From NCBI GenBank assembly GCA_964242945.1, contig CAXTCF010000076.1, forward strand, positions 1 to 19,497: 19,497 nucleotides of DNA. Reading direction: 5' to 3'. Source of the stretch: Mesorhizobium_B sp964242945. Its GTDB lineage: Bacteria; Pseudomonadota; Alphaproteobacteria; Rhizobiales; Rhizobiaceae. The notes beneath the pieces were generated by a model. The model did no database searches. It was not told the DNA's origin and saw only the letters and a program-made list of their open reading frames with translations. Shown here piece by piece: positions 8,383-15,042 of this stretch (within the stretch, counting starts at the first letter, position 1; every line of letters starts with the position of its first letter). Both the position numbers and the translations under genes were made by a program.

Positions 8383-9081
8383 TCAGGTGCCCGGCAGCCA
8401 GTCGAACCAGCCGCCCTTCTTGCCGCTCTTCGCCTTGGCTTCGGCCTTCAGGCGCTTTTCCTTCTTCCACTCGTCCTCTCCGATGTCGCCCGTCGGCGCG
8501 GTGTCGGCGGCCTGACGGTAGGCGAGAGGCGGATCGGAAAGGTATCTGCGGGTGGTCGGATCGCCCTGCTTGCGCTCCATCGACTGCTGCTTGATCCTTT
8601 CCCGGCGTTCGGCGGAGTTTCCATTGGCGTCGGCCGATCGTTTGACGGGACCGCCAATATCCCCGTAACGGGTTCCGGCGCCGTAGGCCACCTGCGGCCC
8701 CAGCGAAGCCGCCGCCGGCGCATCCCCTGCGATCTGCGGCTTGTAGAAGGGGTTGTCCTGATTGGCCGTCGCCTCGTCGCGAAGGCGCGCACGGCGTTGC
8801 TCCGGAGACTCCGGCCAATCGGGATTGCCCGCTGTGGCAACTTTCTGCTGCGGCGCCGGCAGCGACGCCACCTTTGTCGGGCCAGCAGGCCTGACGAGTT
8901 CGGGACGCGGCTCGTAGTCGATCTTGGGCCTGGACTTAGGCGCGATCGAAAAGATGTTGGACACGTCGGAGGCAAGCTGCGTTTCCGATCCCACGCCTGT
9001 GCCGTAGGTCGGACCACTCACGCAGCCGGATGCTGAAAGCGCAGCAGCCGCAAGCGGAAGCCAGAGCGCGCTGCGCAGCAT
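8383..9081 (-). CDS. Putative outer-envelope lipoprotein, unknown function
   Basis: A 232-residue protein starting at the ATG at 9081. An in-frame ATG at 9231 would add 50 residues with no signal character, whereas the 9081 start gives a clear lipoprotein signal: MLRSALWLPLAAAALSASGC with the lipobox cysteine at residue 20, and AGG upstream. The mature part begins VSGPTYGTG and is rich in Pro, Ala, Arg and Gln. It contains PESPEQRRARLRDEA and a basic C-terminal stretch (EEWKKEKRLKAEAKAKSGKK-like), with no enzymatic motif. It resembles lipoproteins near ileS in other Rhizobiales from memory, but no function is known to me. It lies 180 nt downstream of ileS on the same strand, behind a probable terminator. 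Confidence 0.8.
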   Translation of the reverse strand: MLRSALWLPLAAAALSASGCVSGPTYGTGVGSETQLASDVSNIFSIAPKSRPKIDYEPRPELVRPAGPTKVASLPAPQQKVATAGNPDWPESPEQRRARLRDEATANQDNPFYKPQIAGDAPAAASLGPQVAYGAGTRYGDIGGPVKRSADANGNSAERRERIKQQSMERKQGDPTTRRYLSDPPLAYRQAADTAPTGDIGEDEWKKEKRLKAEAKAKSGKKGGWFDWLPGT

Positions 9082-9192
9082 GCCTGACCTGTTGCCGTCG
9101 AACTTGTTCAATCCTGCCCCCAATCCGGCTTGGCCGGCCGCCCGCAGCCGCAGCGTTAACCGCCTGTCGGCCCGCTTCCCGTCTTCAACAGA

Positions 9193-9219
9193 AATCCGGC
9201 GACAATTTGGCGCCGGATT
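9193..9219 (-). terminator. Probable intrinsic terminator downstream of ileS
   Basis: A perfect 9-bp inverted repeat (AATCCGGCG / CGCCGGATT) with a 9-nt loop, 43 nt beyond the ileS stop. On the minus strand it is followed by TCTGTT, a weak U tract, so termination may be partial and leave some read-through into the lipoprotein gene. Confidence 0.5.
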
Positions 9220-9261
9220 CTGCGAAAACATCCCTAATTCCCTATTAACGCAGGATTTGCC

Positions 9262-12200
9262 CTACGGCAGGCGTCCGAGCGCCCGCAACTCCTCCAGCGC
9301 GGCGGCATCGCGCGCGCTGACATCGGGGAAGCGCGGGTCGGCGCCGACATCGGCCGTCCAGCGCCAGGACCGCGCGCAGCGCTGGAGGCCGCGCGCCTTC
9401 GCCAGTTCCACCACCACGGCGACGCCCGGCACCTCCTTCAAGGCAAAGGCGTCGGCAGGCGGCAGGTCGGGCGAAACCAGCAGGTCGCTGGTGATCGCCA
9501 CCTCGGCCAGATCGACACCGGAAACGGCGGCTTCCAAGGCGGGATCGCTGATGAAGACGACCGGCACCGCTTCCAGCGAGGAGCCGATCTCCTTTTTCGC
9601 GCGCGCCAGTTCCAGCGCGCCTGTGACGACGCTGCGCACCCGCCGCACCGCTTCCCACTTCTCGGCTAACGTTGCGTCGCGCCAATCCGCCGGCACGTCC
9701 GGAAACTGCTCCAGATGCACCGAGCGCGCTTCCGGGTGCCGGTCGAGCCAGACCTCTTCCGTCGTGAAGGGCAGCATCGGCGCCAGCCACTTCACCATCG
9801 CCTCGAAAATCTGGCGCACGGTGTAGAGCGCGGCAACGCGCGTGCGGCTGGACGGTGCCTCGCAGTAGAGCGCATCCTTGCGGACATCGAAGTAAAAGGC
9901 GGACAAATCGACCACGGCGAAGTCGAGCAGCGCTTTGGCGATCCGCTTGAAGTCGAAGCCGTCATAGCCGCGCCGCACGATGTCATCGAGTTCCGCCAAG
10001 CGGTGCAGCATCAGCCTCTCCAATTCCGGCATCTCCGCAAGCGCGACTTCTGCGCCCTCGTCATGGGCCAGCGTGCCCAGCATCCAGCGGATCGTGTTGC
10101 GCAGCTTGCGGTAGGCGTCGATGTTGGTCTGGAGCACGTTCTTGCCGAGGCGCTGGTCCTCCCAGTAGTCCGTGGTCATCACCCAGAGGCGCAGGATGTC
10201 GGCGCCGGACTGCTTCATCACGTCCTGCGGGACGACGGTGTTGCCGAGCGACTTCGACATTTTTCGCCCCTGCTCGTCCATGGTGAAGCCATGCGTCACC
10301 ACGGCGTCATAAGGCGCGCGGCCGCGCGTGCCGCAGGACTCCAGCAGCGAGGAATGGAACCAGCCGCGATGCTGGTCGGAGCCTTCGAGATAGACATCCG
10401 CCGGCCATTTCAGGTCCGAACGGTCTTCCAGCGTGAAGGCGTGGGTCGAGCCGGAATCGAACCAGACATCCAGGATGTCCTTGACTTGGTTCCAGGGCTC
10501 GTTCGCCCGTGAGCCGAGGAAGCGCTCCCGCGCGTCTTCCGCAAACCACGCATCCGCGCCCTCCCGCTCGAAGGCATCGAGGATGCGCGCATTCACCGCC
10601 TCGTCCTTCAGCACGGTACCGTCCTCGTCCGCGAACACGGCGATCGGCACGCCCCAGGCGCGCTGGCGGGAGAGAACCCAGTCAGGCCGCTCCGCGATCA
10701 TGGAGCGCAGGCGCGTTTGACCAGCCGGCGGCACGAAGCGCGTGGCGTCGATGGCTTGGAGGGCGCGGTTGCGCAGGGTGTCCGCGCCTGCCGGCTTCTC
10801 GCCTTCGACCAGCCCGTAACCGTGCAGGTCCTTGTCCATGGGCACGAACCACTGCGGGGTGTTGCGGAAGATGATCGGCTTCTTGGAGCGCCAGGAATGC
10901 GGGTACTGATGCTTCAAGCGCCCCCGCGCGAACAGCATGTTCTTCTGGATCAGCGCGTCGATGACCGCCTTGTTGGCGTCGCCCTTCTTGCCGTTGTCAT
11001 CGATGACGCGCGCCGCCCCGCCTTCGCGATCCGGCCCAAAGCCCGGCGCATCCTTGGTGTAAAAGCCGGCATCATCCACCGGAAACGGGATCGTGGTGTC
11101 GATGCCGCGCTCGCGCAACTCGGCTTGCGCCTCGGTCCAGGCGTCGAAATCCTCGCGCCCGTGGGAGGGCGCGGTGTGAACGAAGCCCGTGCCGGCATCG
11201 TCGGTGACATGCTCGCCGGGGATGAGAGGGACAGTGAACTCATAACCGCCTGCCAACCCCATCAACGGATGGTCACAGGAGTCGACGAAGTTGTCATCCT
11301 TCTCAACATCAAAAACGTCGATGAGGCGCTTGTGCCCGCCGACAGGCACTCGGCCCTGGGCGAACACATCAGCAGCCAACGCATCTGCCAGAACGTACCG
11401 CTCGCCTTTCTTCGCCCATCGAGGAGCGTCCACCTCGTCGTCGGCCGTGACTTCATAAAGACCGTAAGAAACCCGCTTCGAGAAAGTGATCGCTCTATTG
11501 CCGGGTATCGTCCAAGGCGTGGTCGTCCAGATGAGAACGAATGCGTTGTTGAACAGCTTCAAGTTCTCTTGAACCGTGGTCGCCACACCCCTGACCGGAA
11601 ACTTCACCCAGATCGTGTCGCTCTCGTAATCCTGGTATTCCACCTCCGCCTCTGCCAGCGCGGTACGCTCCACCACGCTCCACATCACCGGCTTGGAGCC
11701 GCGGTAAAGCTGGTCGGACATCGCGAACTTCATCAGCTCGCCAGCGATCCGCGCTTCCGCGTGGAAGGCCATCGTCGTGTAGGGGTGCTTGAAGTCGCCG
11801 ACCACGCCGAGGCGCTGGAACTCCTCCGATTGCACGCCGATCCAATGTGCGGCAAAGACGCGGCACTCGTCGCGGAAAGCGTTGATGGCGGCGCCGTCGG
11901 AGAAGTCCGGCTTCGCCTTGCCCGCCGCGCGGTACTGCTCCTCGACCTTCCACTCGATCGGCAGGCCGTGGCAATCCCAGCCCGGCACGTAGTTCGAGTC
12001 GAACCCGCGCATCTGGAAGGAGCGGGTGATCGTGTCCTTCAGGATCTTGTTGAGCGCATGTCCGATATGGATGTTGCCGTTGGCATAGGGCGGGCCGTCG
12101 TGCAGCACGTATTTCGGGCGCCCCGCCGCGTCGTCACGCAAAAGGCGGTAGAGGTCCATGTCCTGCCAGCGCTTGACGATATCCGGCTCCTTCTCCGGCA

Positions 12201-12282
12201 GGCCGGCGCGCATCGGAAACGCAGTTTCGGGCAGAAACAGGGTCTTGGAGTAGTCGATTTTCTCTGGAGCAGTGTCGGACAT
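9262..12282 (-). CDS. ileS: Isoleucyl-tRNA synthetase
   Basis: A 1006-residue class I aminoacyl-tRNA synthetase that charges tRNA-Ile. The HIGH motif is H72-I-G-H75 (within GNIHIGHALNK) and the KMSKS motif is K674-S678 (GRKMSKSLGN). The insertion between them carries the CP1 editing domain that hydrolyses Val-tRNA-Ile. The C-terminus (RCARSWRWTADVG, then VSARDAAAL) aligns with the zinc finger of E. coli IleS but keeps only one cysteine, so no zinc is expected; this seems normal for alphaproteobacterial IleS. No strong ribosome binding site precedes the ATG at 12282. A terminator-like hairpin lies 65 nt upstream. Part of the editing domain (about 11,220-11,600) has lower GC than the rest. Confidence 0.97.
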   Translation of the reverse strand: MSDTAPEKIDYSKTLFLPETAFPMRAGLPEKEPDIVKRWQDMDLYRLLRDDAAGRPKYVLHDGPPYANGNIHIGHALNKILKDTITRSFQMRGFDSNYVPGWDCHGLPIEWKVEEQYRAAGKAKPDFSDGAAINAFRDECRVFAAHWIGVQSEEFQRLGVVGDFKHPYTTMAFHAEARIAGELMKFAMSDQLYRGSKPVMWSVVERTALAEAEVEYQDYESDTIWVKFPVRGVATTVQENLKLFNNAFVLIWTTTPWTIPGNRAITFSKRVSYGLYEVTADDEVDAPRWAKKGERYVLADALAADVFAQGRVPVGGHKRLIDVFDVEKDDNFVDSCDHPLMGLAGGYEFTVPLIPGEHVTDDAGTGFVHTAPSHGREDFDAWTEAQAELRERGIDTTIPFPVDDAGFYTKDAPGFGPDREGGAARVIDDNGKKGDANKAVIDALIQKNMLFARGRLKHQYPHSWRSKKPIIFRNTPQWFVPMDKDLHGYGLVEGEKPAGADTLRNRALQAIDATRFVPPAGQTRLRSMIAERPDWVLSRQRAWGVPIAVFADEDGTVLKDEAVNARILDAFEREGADAWFAEDARERFLGSRANEPWNQVKDILDVWFDSGSTHAFTLEDRSDLKWPADVYLEGSDQHRGWFHSSLLESCGTRGRAPYDAVVTHGFTMDEQGRKMSKSLGNTVVPQDVMKQSGADILRLWVMTTDYWEDQRLGKNVLQTNIDAYRKLRNTIRWMLGTLAHDEGAEVALAEMPELERLMLHRLAELDDIVRRGYDGFDFKRIAKALLDFAVVDLSAFYFDVRKDALYCEAPSSRTRVAALYTVRQIFEAMVKWLAPMLPFTTEEVWLDRHPEARSVHLEQFPDVPADWRDATLAEKWEAVRRVRSVVTGALELARAKKEIGSSLEAVPVVFISDPALEAAVSGVDLAEVAITSDLLVSPDLPPADAFALKEVPGVAVVVELAKARGLQRCARSWRWTADVGADPRFPDVSARDAAALEELRALGRLP

Positions 12283-12347
12283 GAGTCTGTATCGCTGGGG
12301 CTCGCCGGGCGGCTGAGCGGAAAACGGGAAAGATGGAAAGGAAACGC

Positions 12348-12396
12348 AAAAACCCCGGCGCTCACGGGCGCGCTTCAGCGCCCCCGGAAAGCCGGG
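12348..12396 (-). terminator. Intrinsic-terminator-like hairpin in the ileS leader (possible attenuator)
   Basis: On the ileS strand an inner 6-bp stem GGGCGC / GCGCCC (loop TGAAGC) sits inside an outer 6-bp stem CCCGGC / GCCGGG, and the structure is followed directly by GTTTTTGCGTTT. It ends 65 nt before the ileS ATG, and no promoter is evident in those 65 nt, so ileS transcription may have to pass it. The nearest upstream gene on this strand (ribF) ends 1.65 kb away, which makes a ribF terminator unlikely. Confidence 0.6.
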
Positions 12397-12446
12397 CCGG
12401 TAATTCGGTTGCCGCGGAGCGCGTGCGCGGAATTCAAACGCGTCAT
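12375..12446 (-). CDS. Possible 23-residue leader peptide upstream of ileS
   Basis: A short ORF on the ileS strand from an ATG at 12446 to a TGA at 12375. The peptide begins MTRLNSAHALRG and ends ITGPAFRGR, with a single Ile codon (ATT) at position 15. Its stop codon falls in the loop of the terminator-like hairpin and its last codons form the 5' half of the stem, so a ribosome here would prevent the hairpin from forming. There is no ribosome binding site; a weak -10-like CTAAGT ends 8 nt upstream of the ATG, so a leaderless transcript is conceivable. The same frame stays open upstream to 12644, so the ORF may be chance. It is listed because of its position relative to the hairpin. Confidence 0.3.
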   Translation of the reverse strand: MTRLNSAHALRGNRITGPAFRGR

Positions 12447-13045
12447 GGGCGCGTACTTAGCGAAGGCGCGTCCAAGAGAAAAGGGCGTTGCGAGCATCGC
12501 AGGGCGAGCGCAGGAACTTAACGCCCACCGAAACGCTTGGATGGGAAGCCCCGTCGTCCTGTCCCGCAAGGTCTCGGCCATGCCCGTCACCCTGCCCCAT
12601 CCAAACAGTCCGACGGCGCCAAACCGCGTTCTTTTAGGCGCCAAACCGCGTTCTTTTAAGCGAGGTGCGCAGACGCGGGGGCTGGATGGTTTTTTCCGCC
12701 GCGGTCACGCTGCTGGCGGCATGGTGATCGCGCTGGGATGGCCGGTCAGCAGCCTGTCGGTGCCCGGCACGTTCCGGGCGGTGGACCTGCTGATGCAGAG
12801 GCTTGAGACCGTGTCGTTCGGGATTGCGCCGAAGCGTTGGTGCTTCGCCTTGGACTTCGCTTAGGCTGAAACGGACGCGGCGCCACCATAGCCCTTTGAC
12901 CATCCCGCCTGCTTCTCGGTTTTGCCATGTCATTCGTTCAGGAACTCATCATGCATCATCCTCGTCTTCCAAGTCTGTCGTTCAGCGCGCTTTGTTCATT
13001 CTCCGTCAATGCGTTACCCACAGTAGCCAACACGAAAAAAGCTTT
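12447..13045. other. Gene-free stretch between ileS leader and toxin-antitoxin pair
   Basis: No confident gene is seen. From 12447 to about 12,930 the DNA is GC-rich like the core genome; from about 12,940 it becomes AT-rich like the toxin-antitoxin genes, so a junction probably lies near there. The stretch contains the 22-bp tandem repeat at 12615-12658 and a pair of 9-bp inverted arms (TTGGATGGG at 12537-12545, CCCATCCAA at 12596-12604) about 50 nt apart. Open frames exist on both strands (minus 12634-12933; plus to 12864), but their predicted proteins are Arg/His/Pro-rich and match nothing I recognise. A decayed gene or an unannotated small RNA is possible but not shown. Confidence 0.5.
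12615..12658. repeat. Perfect 22-bp tandem duplication
   Basis: Two identical 22-bp units lie head to tail (12615-12636 and 12637-12658), each starting GGCGCCAAACCG and ending TTCTTTTA. Copies are directly adjacent with no spacer, and each starts with the palindrome GGCGCC. The length is close to two helical turns, so it could be a double protein-binding site, or simply a recent slippage duplication. Confidence 0.85.
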
Positions 13046-13048
13046 CAT

Positions 13049-13077
13049 TTGAAGCAGATGTGTGCTGTTAATAATTT
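13049..13077 (+). promoter_or_regulatory. Putative promoter of the toxin-antitoxin operon
   Basis: TTGAAG (13049-13054) and TAATTT (13072-13077) are separated by 17 nt, each matching four of six bases of the sigma-70 consensus. The -10 element lies within the 11-bp repeats described next, 33 nt before the antitoxin ATG. Confidence 0.4.
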
Positions 13078-13087
13078 GTTAACGATT
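13066..13087 (+). promoter_or_regulatory. Putative antitoxin operator: two 11-bp direct repeats
   Basis: TGTTAATAATT and TGTTAACGATT lie directly next to each other and match at 9 of 11 positions, one helical turn apart. They overlap the likely -10 region of the toxin-antitoxin promoter. Antitoxins of this kind commonly repress their own operon, so this is a reasonable operator, by inference only. Confidence 0.35.
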
Positions 13088-13110
13088 GTGTCGGAGTGTC
13101 GGTAAGCGCG

Positions 13111-13575
13111 ATGAAGGCGTCGATCCGTGTAGGTCAACTGATGTCAAGCCTTAGTGTTAAACATGGTAGAGATCCTCTGGGAGCTTTGCGTGTTTTAGAG
13201 CGGCAGGCAGAAGATTTAGCAAGGCAGGAGCCAGAGAATTATCGGCTGAAAGCAGCAGCAATAGGTACGTTGGAAAGCGCAGGTTACACGGCTCAAGAAA
13301 TCAGCAGCGTAGTTTTTTTAAAAACTGAACAGAGCATTAGTGTCAAGCCTAATGCAGATCTAGATGCTGATGCGTCTGATAGAGTCTATCGTTTAGCGCG
13401 CATTGTGTTGTTAGCCAATCGCATATTTGGTGAAGCTACGAAGGCGTTCATATGGCTTAGAAGAGGGAACAAAAATTTAAATGGAAGCACCCCTATCGCC
13501 AACTTAAAAACTGAGACAGGGTCTCGTTTGGTCGAGGAATTACTGATTCGTATTGATCATGGGATTGCTGCCTAG
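13111..13575 (+). CDS. ParS/MbcA/Xre-type antitoxin (DUF2384)
   Basis: A 154-residue protein. The C-terminal half has the DUF2384 antitoxin pattern: SDRVYRLARIV (89-99), FGEATKAFIWLRRGN (106-120), then TPIANLKTETGSRLVEELLIRIDHG (127-151), the part that blocks the RES toxin active site in known pairs. The N-terminal half corresponds to the Xre-like DNA-binding region, but the usual Arg-Thr-Leu-x-Arg-Arg recognition stretch is degenerate (LKTEQSISVK, 70-79). The ATG at 13111 was chosen over an in-frame GTG at 13096, which has no room for a ribosome binding site; GGAG lies 14 nt before the ATG, so initiation signals are weak. GC is about 45%, far below the flanking genes. It overlaps the toxin gene by 17 nt. 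Confidence 0.85.
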   Translation: MKASIRVGQLMSSLSVKHGRDPLGALRVLERQAEDLARQEPENYRLKAAAIGTLESAGYTAQEISSVVFLKTEQSISVKPNADLDADASDRVYRLARIVLLANRIFGEATKAFIWLRRGNKNLNGSTPIANLKTETGSRLVEELLIRIDHGIAA

Positions 13576-14032
13576 ACAATCTTCCCTCAAAATCTGGCGA
13601 TTAAGCAATTACAATGATCTGAGCGGCCGGGGCGGTTTGATAGCTTCTGGCCGTTGGCATTATAGAGGTCGGCCGATTGTATACTGTAGTGGAAGTGCCG
13701 AATGCGCGATATTGGAGGTTCAGCAGCATCTCGACGTACCTCAGGAGTTGATGCCGGACAGTTACCTTCTTCTTCTCATTGAAGTGCCAAAAACGCTGAG
13801 GGTCGATTCAATCGAGGAGTCAAAGCTGGCGGCAGATTGGCGTAAGAGCTACGCATCCACTCAAGACATAGGTGATGAGTGGCTGGCATCTGTTTCGGCA
13901 CCGATACTATCGGTGCCTTCAGCAATTTGCGAGGGTGTGAGTAATTATCTGATCAATCCCGTCCATAGGATGTCGGAGTTCCTTAAAATATCCAAGGCAA
14001 TGAGCATAAGAGAATACACGGCAACAAAGTGA
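13559..14032 (+). CDS. RES-domain toxin
   Basis: A 157-residue RES-domain protein. The family residues are in place: Arg14 in IWR, Tyr42 in IVYCSGS, Glu53 in CAILEV, Ser121 in VPSAIC, and the NPxH motif (NPVH, 133-136). RES toxins attack NAD+: Pseudomonas and Sinorhizobium Res proteins and M. tuberculosis MbcT deplete it, while ParT of Sphingobium modifies Prs by ADP-ribosylation. Which reaction this one carries out cannot be read from sequence. The ATG at 13559 was preferred to the TTG at 13553. It overlaps the end of the antitoxin gene by 17 nt, implying translational coupling. All key residues and full length are present, so it looks intact. It is AT-rich and ends 12 nt from the convergent ribF stop. 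Confidence 0.87.
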   Translation: MGLLPRQSSLKIWRLSNYNDLSGRGGLIASGRWHYRGRPIVYCSGSAECAILEVQQHLDVPQELMPDSYLLLLIEVPKTLRVDSIEESKLAADWRKSYASTQDIGDEWLASVSAPILSVPSAICEGVSNYLINPVHRMSEFLKISKAMSIREYTATK

Positions 14033-14044
14033 TCTGTCAGCAAA

Positions 14045-15037
14045 TTACGTTCTAAAAGTTAGCGTAGCGTCTAATTCGGAAATTGGCTGGCTGCTTTCAA
14101 GCGCGGCCTGCGCTTTGACCTCGTCGCTCCGCATTTGCACGATCAGCGCCTCAAGACTGTTGAACTTCTCCTCGCCTCGTCCGAAGCTGAAGAGCGAGAC
14201 AAAGCACGTCTCGCCGTAGAGATACCCGGAAAAGTCGAACAGGAAGGTTTCCAGCAACGCGGCGCCGTCGGCTTCCACGGTGGGGCGGCGGCCGAAGCTC
14301 GCGACGCCGTCGTGCAGCGTGCCGTCGGCGCGGCGGAAGCGGACCGCGTAGATGCCGTGGCGCAGGTCCGTTCCGTCGGGCAGCACCATGTTGGCGGTGG
14401 GGTAGCCGAGCGTCCGGCCAAGCTGCCGCCCCTTCACGACGGTCGCCTCCACCGTCCAGCGATAGCCCAGAAGCCCGGCCGCCTGCGCGACGTCGCCTTC
14501 CCCCAGAGCTGAACGGATGCGGCTCGAAGAGACCGTCTGCCCGCCTTCGTCGCGGAACGCTTCCACCTGGCGGACGCTGAAGCCGAAACGCTGGCCGGCT
14601 TGCGCCAGGAAGGCCGGCCCGCCGCCGCGGTTGCGGCCGAAGTGGAAGTCGAAGCCGGTCACGGCCACCGAGACGCCCAGCTGCCCGACCAGGAGGCCGG
14701 CGACGAAGTCCTCTGCCTCGCGGGAGGCGAGCGCCGCGTCGAAGGGCTCCTCCACCACCGCGTCGAAGCCGAGTTCGCTGAGCAGCCGCGCCTTCATCGG
14801 CGGCGGCGTGAGCGGGAAGTGCCCGTCGGCGGCCCGGAAGAAGCGACGCGGATGCGGCTCGAAGGTCAGCACCAGCGCCGGCCGCTTTTCCGCGCGGGCC
14901 AGCGCGAGCGCCTCCCCCAACACCGCCTGATGGCCCCGATGCACGCCGTCGAAGTTGCCGATCGCGACAACGCCGCCCGCCAAGTCGGCGGGAAGCGCGG
15001 CCGCGCCAGGAATGCGCCGGAAGTTTTTGGCAGCCAT
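14045..15037 (-). CDS. ribF: Bifunctional riboflavin kinase / FAD synthetase
   Basis: A 330-residue bifunctional enzyme that phosphorylates riboflavin to FMN and adenylates FMN to FAD in the cytoplasm. The N-terminal FAD synthetase domain has the nucleotidyltransferase motif GNFDGVHRGH at 27-36 and TFEPHPRRFF at 58-67. The C-terminal riboflavin kinase domain contains GRTLGYPTANMVLPDGTDL followed by HGIYAV. Length is normal. It starts 5 nt after the HAD gene stop, so the two are probably co-transcribed. The last codons (encoding ISELDATLTFRT) use AT-rich triplets such as TTA, CTA, TTT and AGA, unlike the rest of the gene. Confidence 0.95.
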   Translation of the reverse strand: MAAKNFRRIPGAAALPADLAGGVVAIGNFDGVHRGHQAVLGEALALARAEKRPALVLTFEPHPRRFFRAADGHFPLTPPPMKARLLSELGFDAVVEEPFDAALASREAEDFVAGLLVGQLGVSVAVTGFDFHFGRNRGGGPAFLAQAGQRFGFSVRQVEAFRDEGGQTVSSSRIRSALGEGDVAQAAGLLGYRWTVEATVVKGRQLGRTLGYPTANMVLPDGTDLRHGIYAVRFRRADGTLHDGVASFGRRPTVEADGAALLETFLFDFSGYLYGETCFVSLFSFGRGEEKFNSLEALIVQMRSDEVKAQAALESSQPISELDATLTFRT

Positions 15038-15042
15038 AGAAC

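Noticed and set aside
10717..12864. Long plus-strand open frame antisense to ileS, running into the upstream gap
   Set aside because: It is mostly the complement of ileS in GC-rich DNA, and its predicted protein resembles no family. The part in the gap (12,283-12,864) has no start signal of its own.
12634..12933. Minus-strand 99-codon open frame in the gap upstream of ileS
   Set aside because: Arg/His/Pro-rich composition, no recognisable family, no clear ribosome binding site, and it ends inside the 22-bp duplication. It could be a gene remnant but cannot be supported.
12283..14044. tRNA gene or attachment site as the landing point of the toxin-antitoxin island
   Set aside because: No tRNA-like sequence, flanking direct repeats, integrase or transposase could be found on either strand.
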